Positions 63,815-64,000 of a DNA stretch of 64,000 nt are shown piece by piece; position 1 is the stretch's first letter; each line of letters opens with the position of its first letter. The DNA comes from Betaproteobacteria bacterium. GTDB lineage: Bacteria > Pseudomonadota > Gammaproteobacteria > Burkholderiales > Ga0077523. Location: assembly GCA_016125475.1 (NCBI GenBank), contig WGLR01000007.1, forward strand, positions 57,201 to 121,200. The letters run 5' to 3'. The notes beneath the pieces are model-generated. The model was not told the origin of the DNA. It ran no database searches and saw only the letters and a list, made by a program, of their open reading frames with translations. Made by a program: the position numbers and the translations under genes.

Positions 63815-64000
63815 GATGATTAACTCCATTGGTTGATGACACTTCGCGACCTCTTCTCGACAACGCATCACGGCGGCACGCCGGGCCAGGGAACGAGCCC
63901 GTGTTGAAAGCGCACGGCAACCGTTCGTAAGAACTGTCGTCCCGCACGGTCCTTCTCGATGTCGCATCGAATTCGCACGTCATTGCCCTTCTGAATCCAA

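Larger units (their letters stand above)
59557..64000 (+). mobile_element. Left end of an integrated element (ICE or genomic island), truncated by the window edge
   Basis: From just after yicC to the window end the gene content switches to integrase, AlpA regulator, small membrane protein and a large ParB-like protein, a set found at the ends of integrative elements. The chromosomal order yicC-gmk is broken at this point. The left boundary is placed at the yicC stop only by inference, because no second copy of the attachment core is in view. No conjugation genes are visible within the window. Confidence 0.75.

Noticed and set aside
1..64000. CRISPR array, rRNA, tRNA or insertion sequence
   Set aside because: I found no regularly spaced repeats, no rRNA-like sequence, no cloverleaf-type tRNA and no transposase gene by reading both strands. 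A short RNA could still be missed without a covariance search.

Overview
The window is GC-rich chromosomal DNA, almost completely filled with genes, and the gene order is that of a betaproteobacterium. Evidence for this is the long run leuC-leuD-leuB-asd-fimV-truA-trpF-trpB-trpA-accD-folC-dedD-cvpA-purF, a regulatory PTS (EIIA-HPr-EI), a lipoyl-bearing E3, and a leucine-catabolic operon that contains aceK. The genus cannot be fixed from sequence alone; Rhodocyclales, Burkholderiales and Nitrosomonadales relatives all fit.

Layout. (1) 1-17630, minus strand: the biosynthetic run from aroC and an MFS transporter through leucine, aspartate-semialdehyde, FimV, tRNA pseudouridine, tryptophan, acetyl-CoA carboxylase, folate and purine genes. 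A terminator lies between fimV and truA, and truA/trpF/trpB overlap. (2) 17.7-23.2 kb: thyA-folA on the plus strand, meeting an Orn/Lys/Arg decarboxylase, dcd and apbC on the minus strand. (3) 23.3-35.0 kb, plus strand: metG, acyP, the PTS trio, ptsI, holA, proA, a small coiled-coil membrane protein, lpdA, nudC, a GST and a VanZ-like protein. (4) 35.0-38.8 kb, plus strand: a 640-base leader region with a TTGACA promoter element, then a Tat-motif amidohydrolase, a strong terminator, an FmdB-type zinc ribbon and a di-haem cytochrome. (5) 53.8-38.9 kb, minus strand: a roughly 15-kb liu operon (liuR, liuA, aceK, thiolase, dehydrogenase, isomerase, LOG protein, rhodanese, liuB, liuC, liuD, liuE, two DUF proteins and a CoA-transferase). 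A promoter/operator for it overlaps the liuR stop codon. (6) 53.9-57.2 kb, plus strand: a metallo-beta-lactamase-fold hydrolase and a PHA synthase with an unusual basic tail. (7) 57.2-59.6 kb: rdgB-rph facing away from yicC. (8) 59.6-64.0 kb: the left end of an integrated element (tyrosine integrase, AlpA regulator, small membrane protein, ParB-like protein), cut by the window edge. It lies immediately after yicC, where gmk is normally expected.

How the parts connect: the liu operon turns leucine into acetyl-CoA and acetoacetate. AceK inside that operon can steer acetyl-CoA into the glyoxylate shunt, and PhaC on the opposite side of liuR can store surplus as polyester. The most unusual items are the roughly 150-residue Lys/Arg/Ala/Thr-rich C-terminal extension on PhaC, the amidohydrolase/FmdB/di-haem cassette with its repeated leader motif, and the repeat-rich region in front of the integrase.
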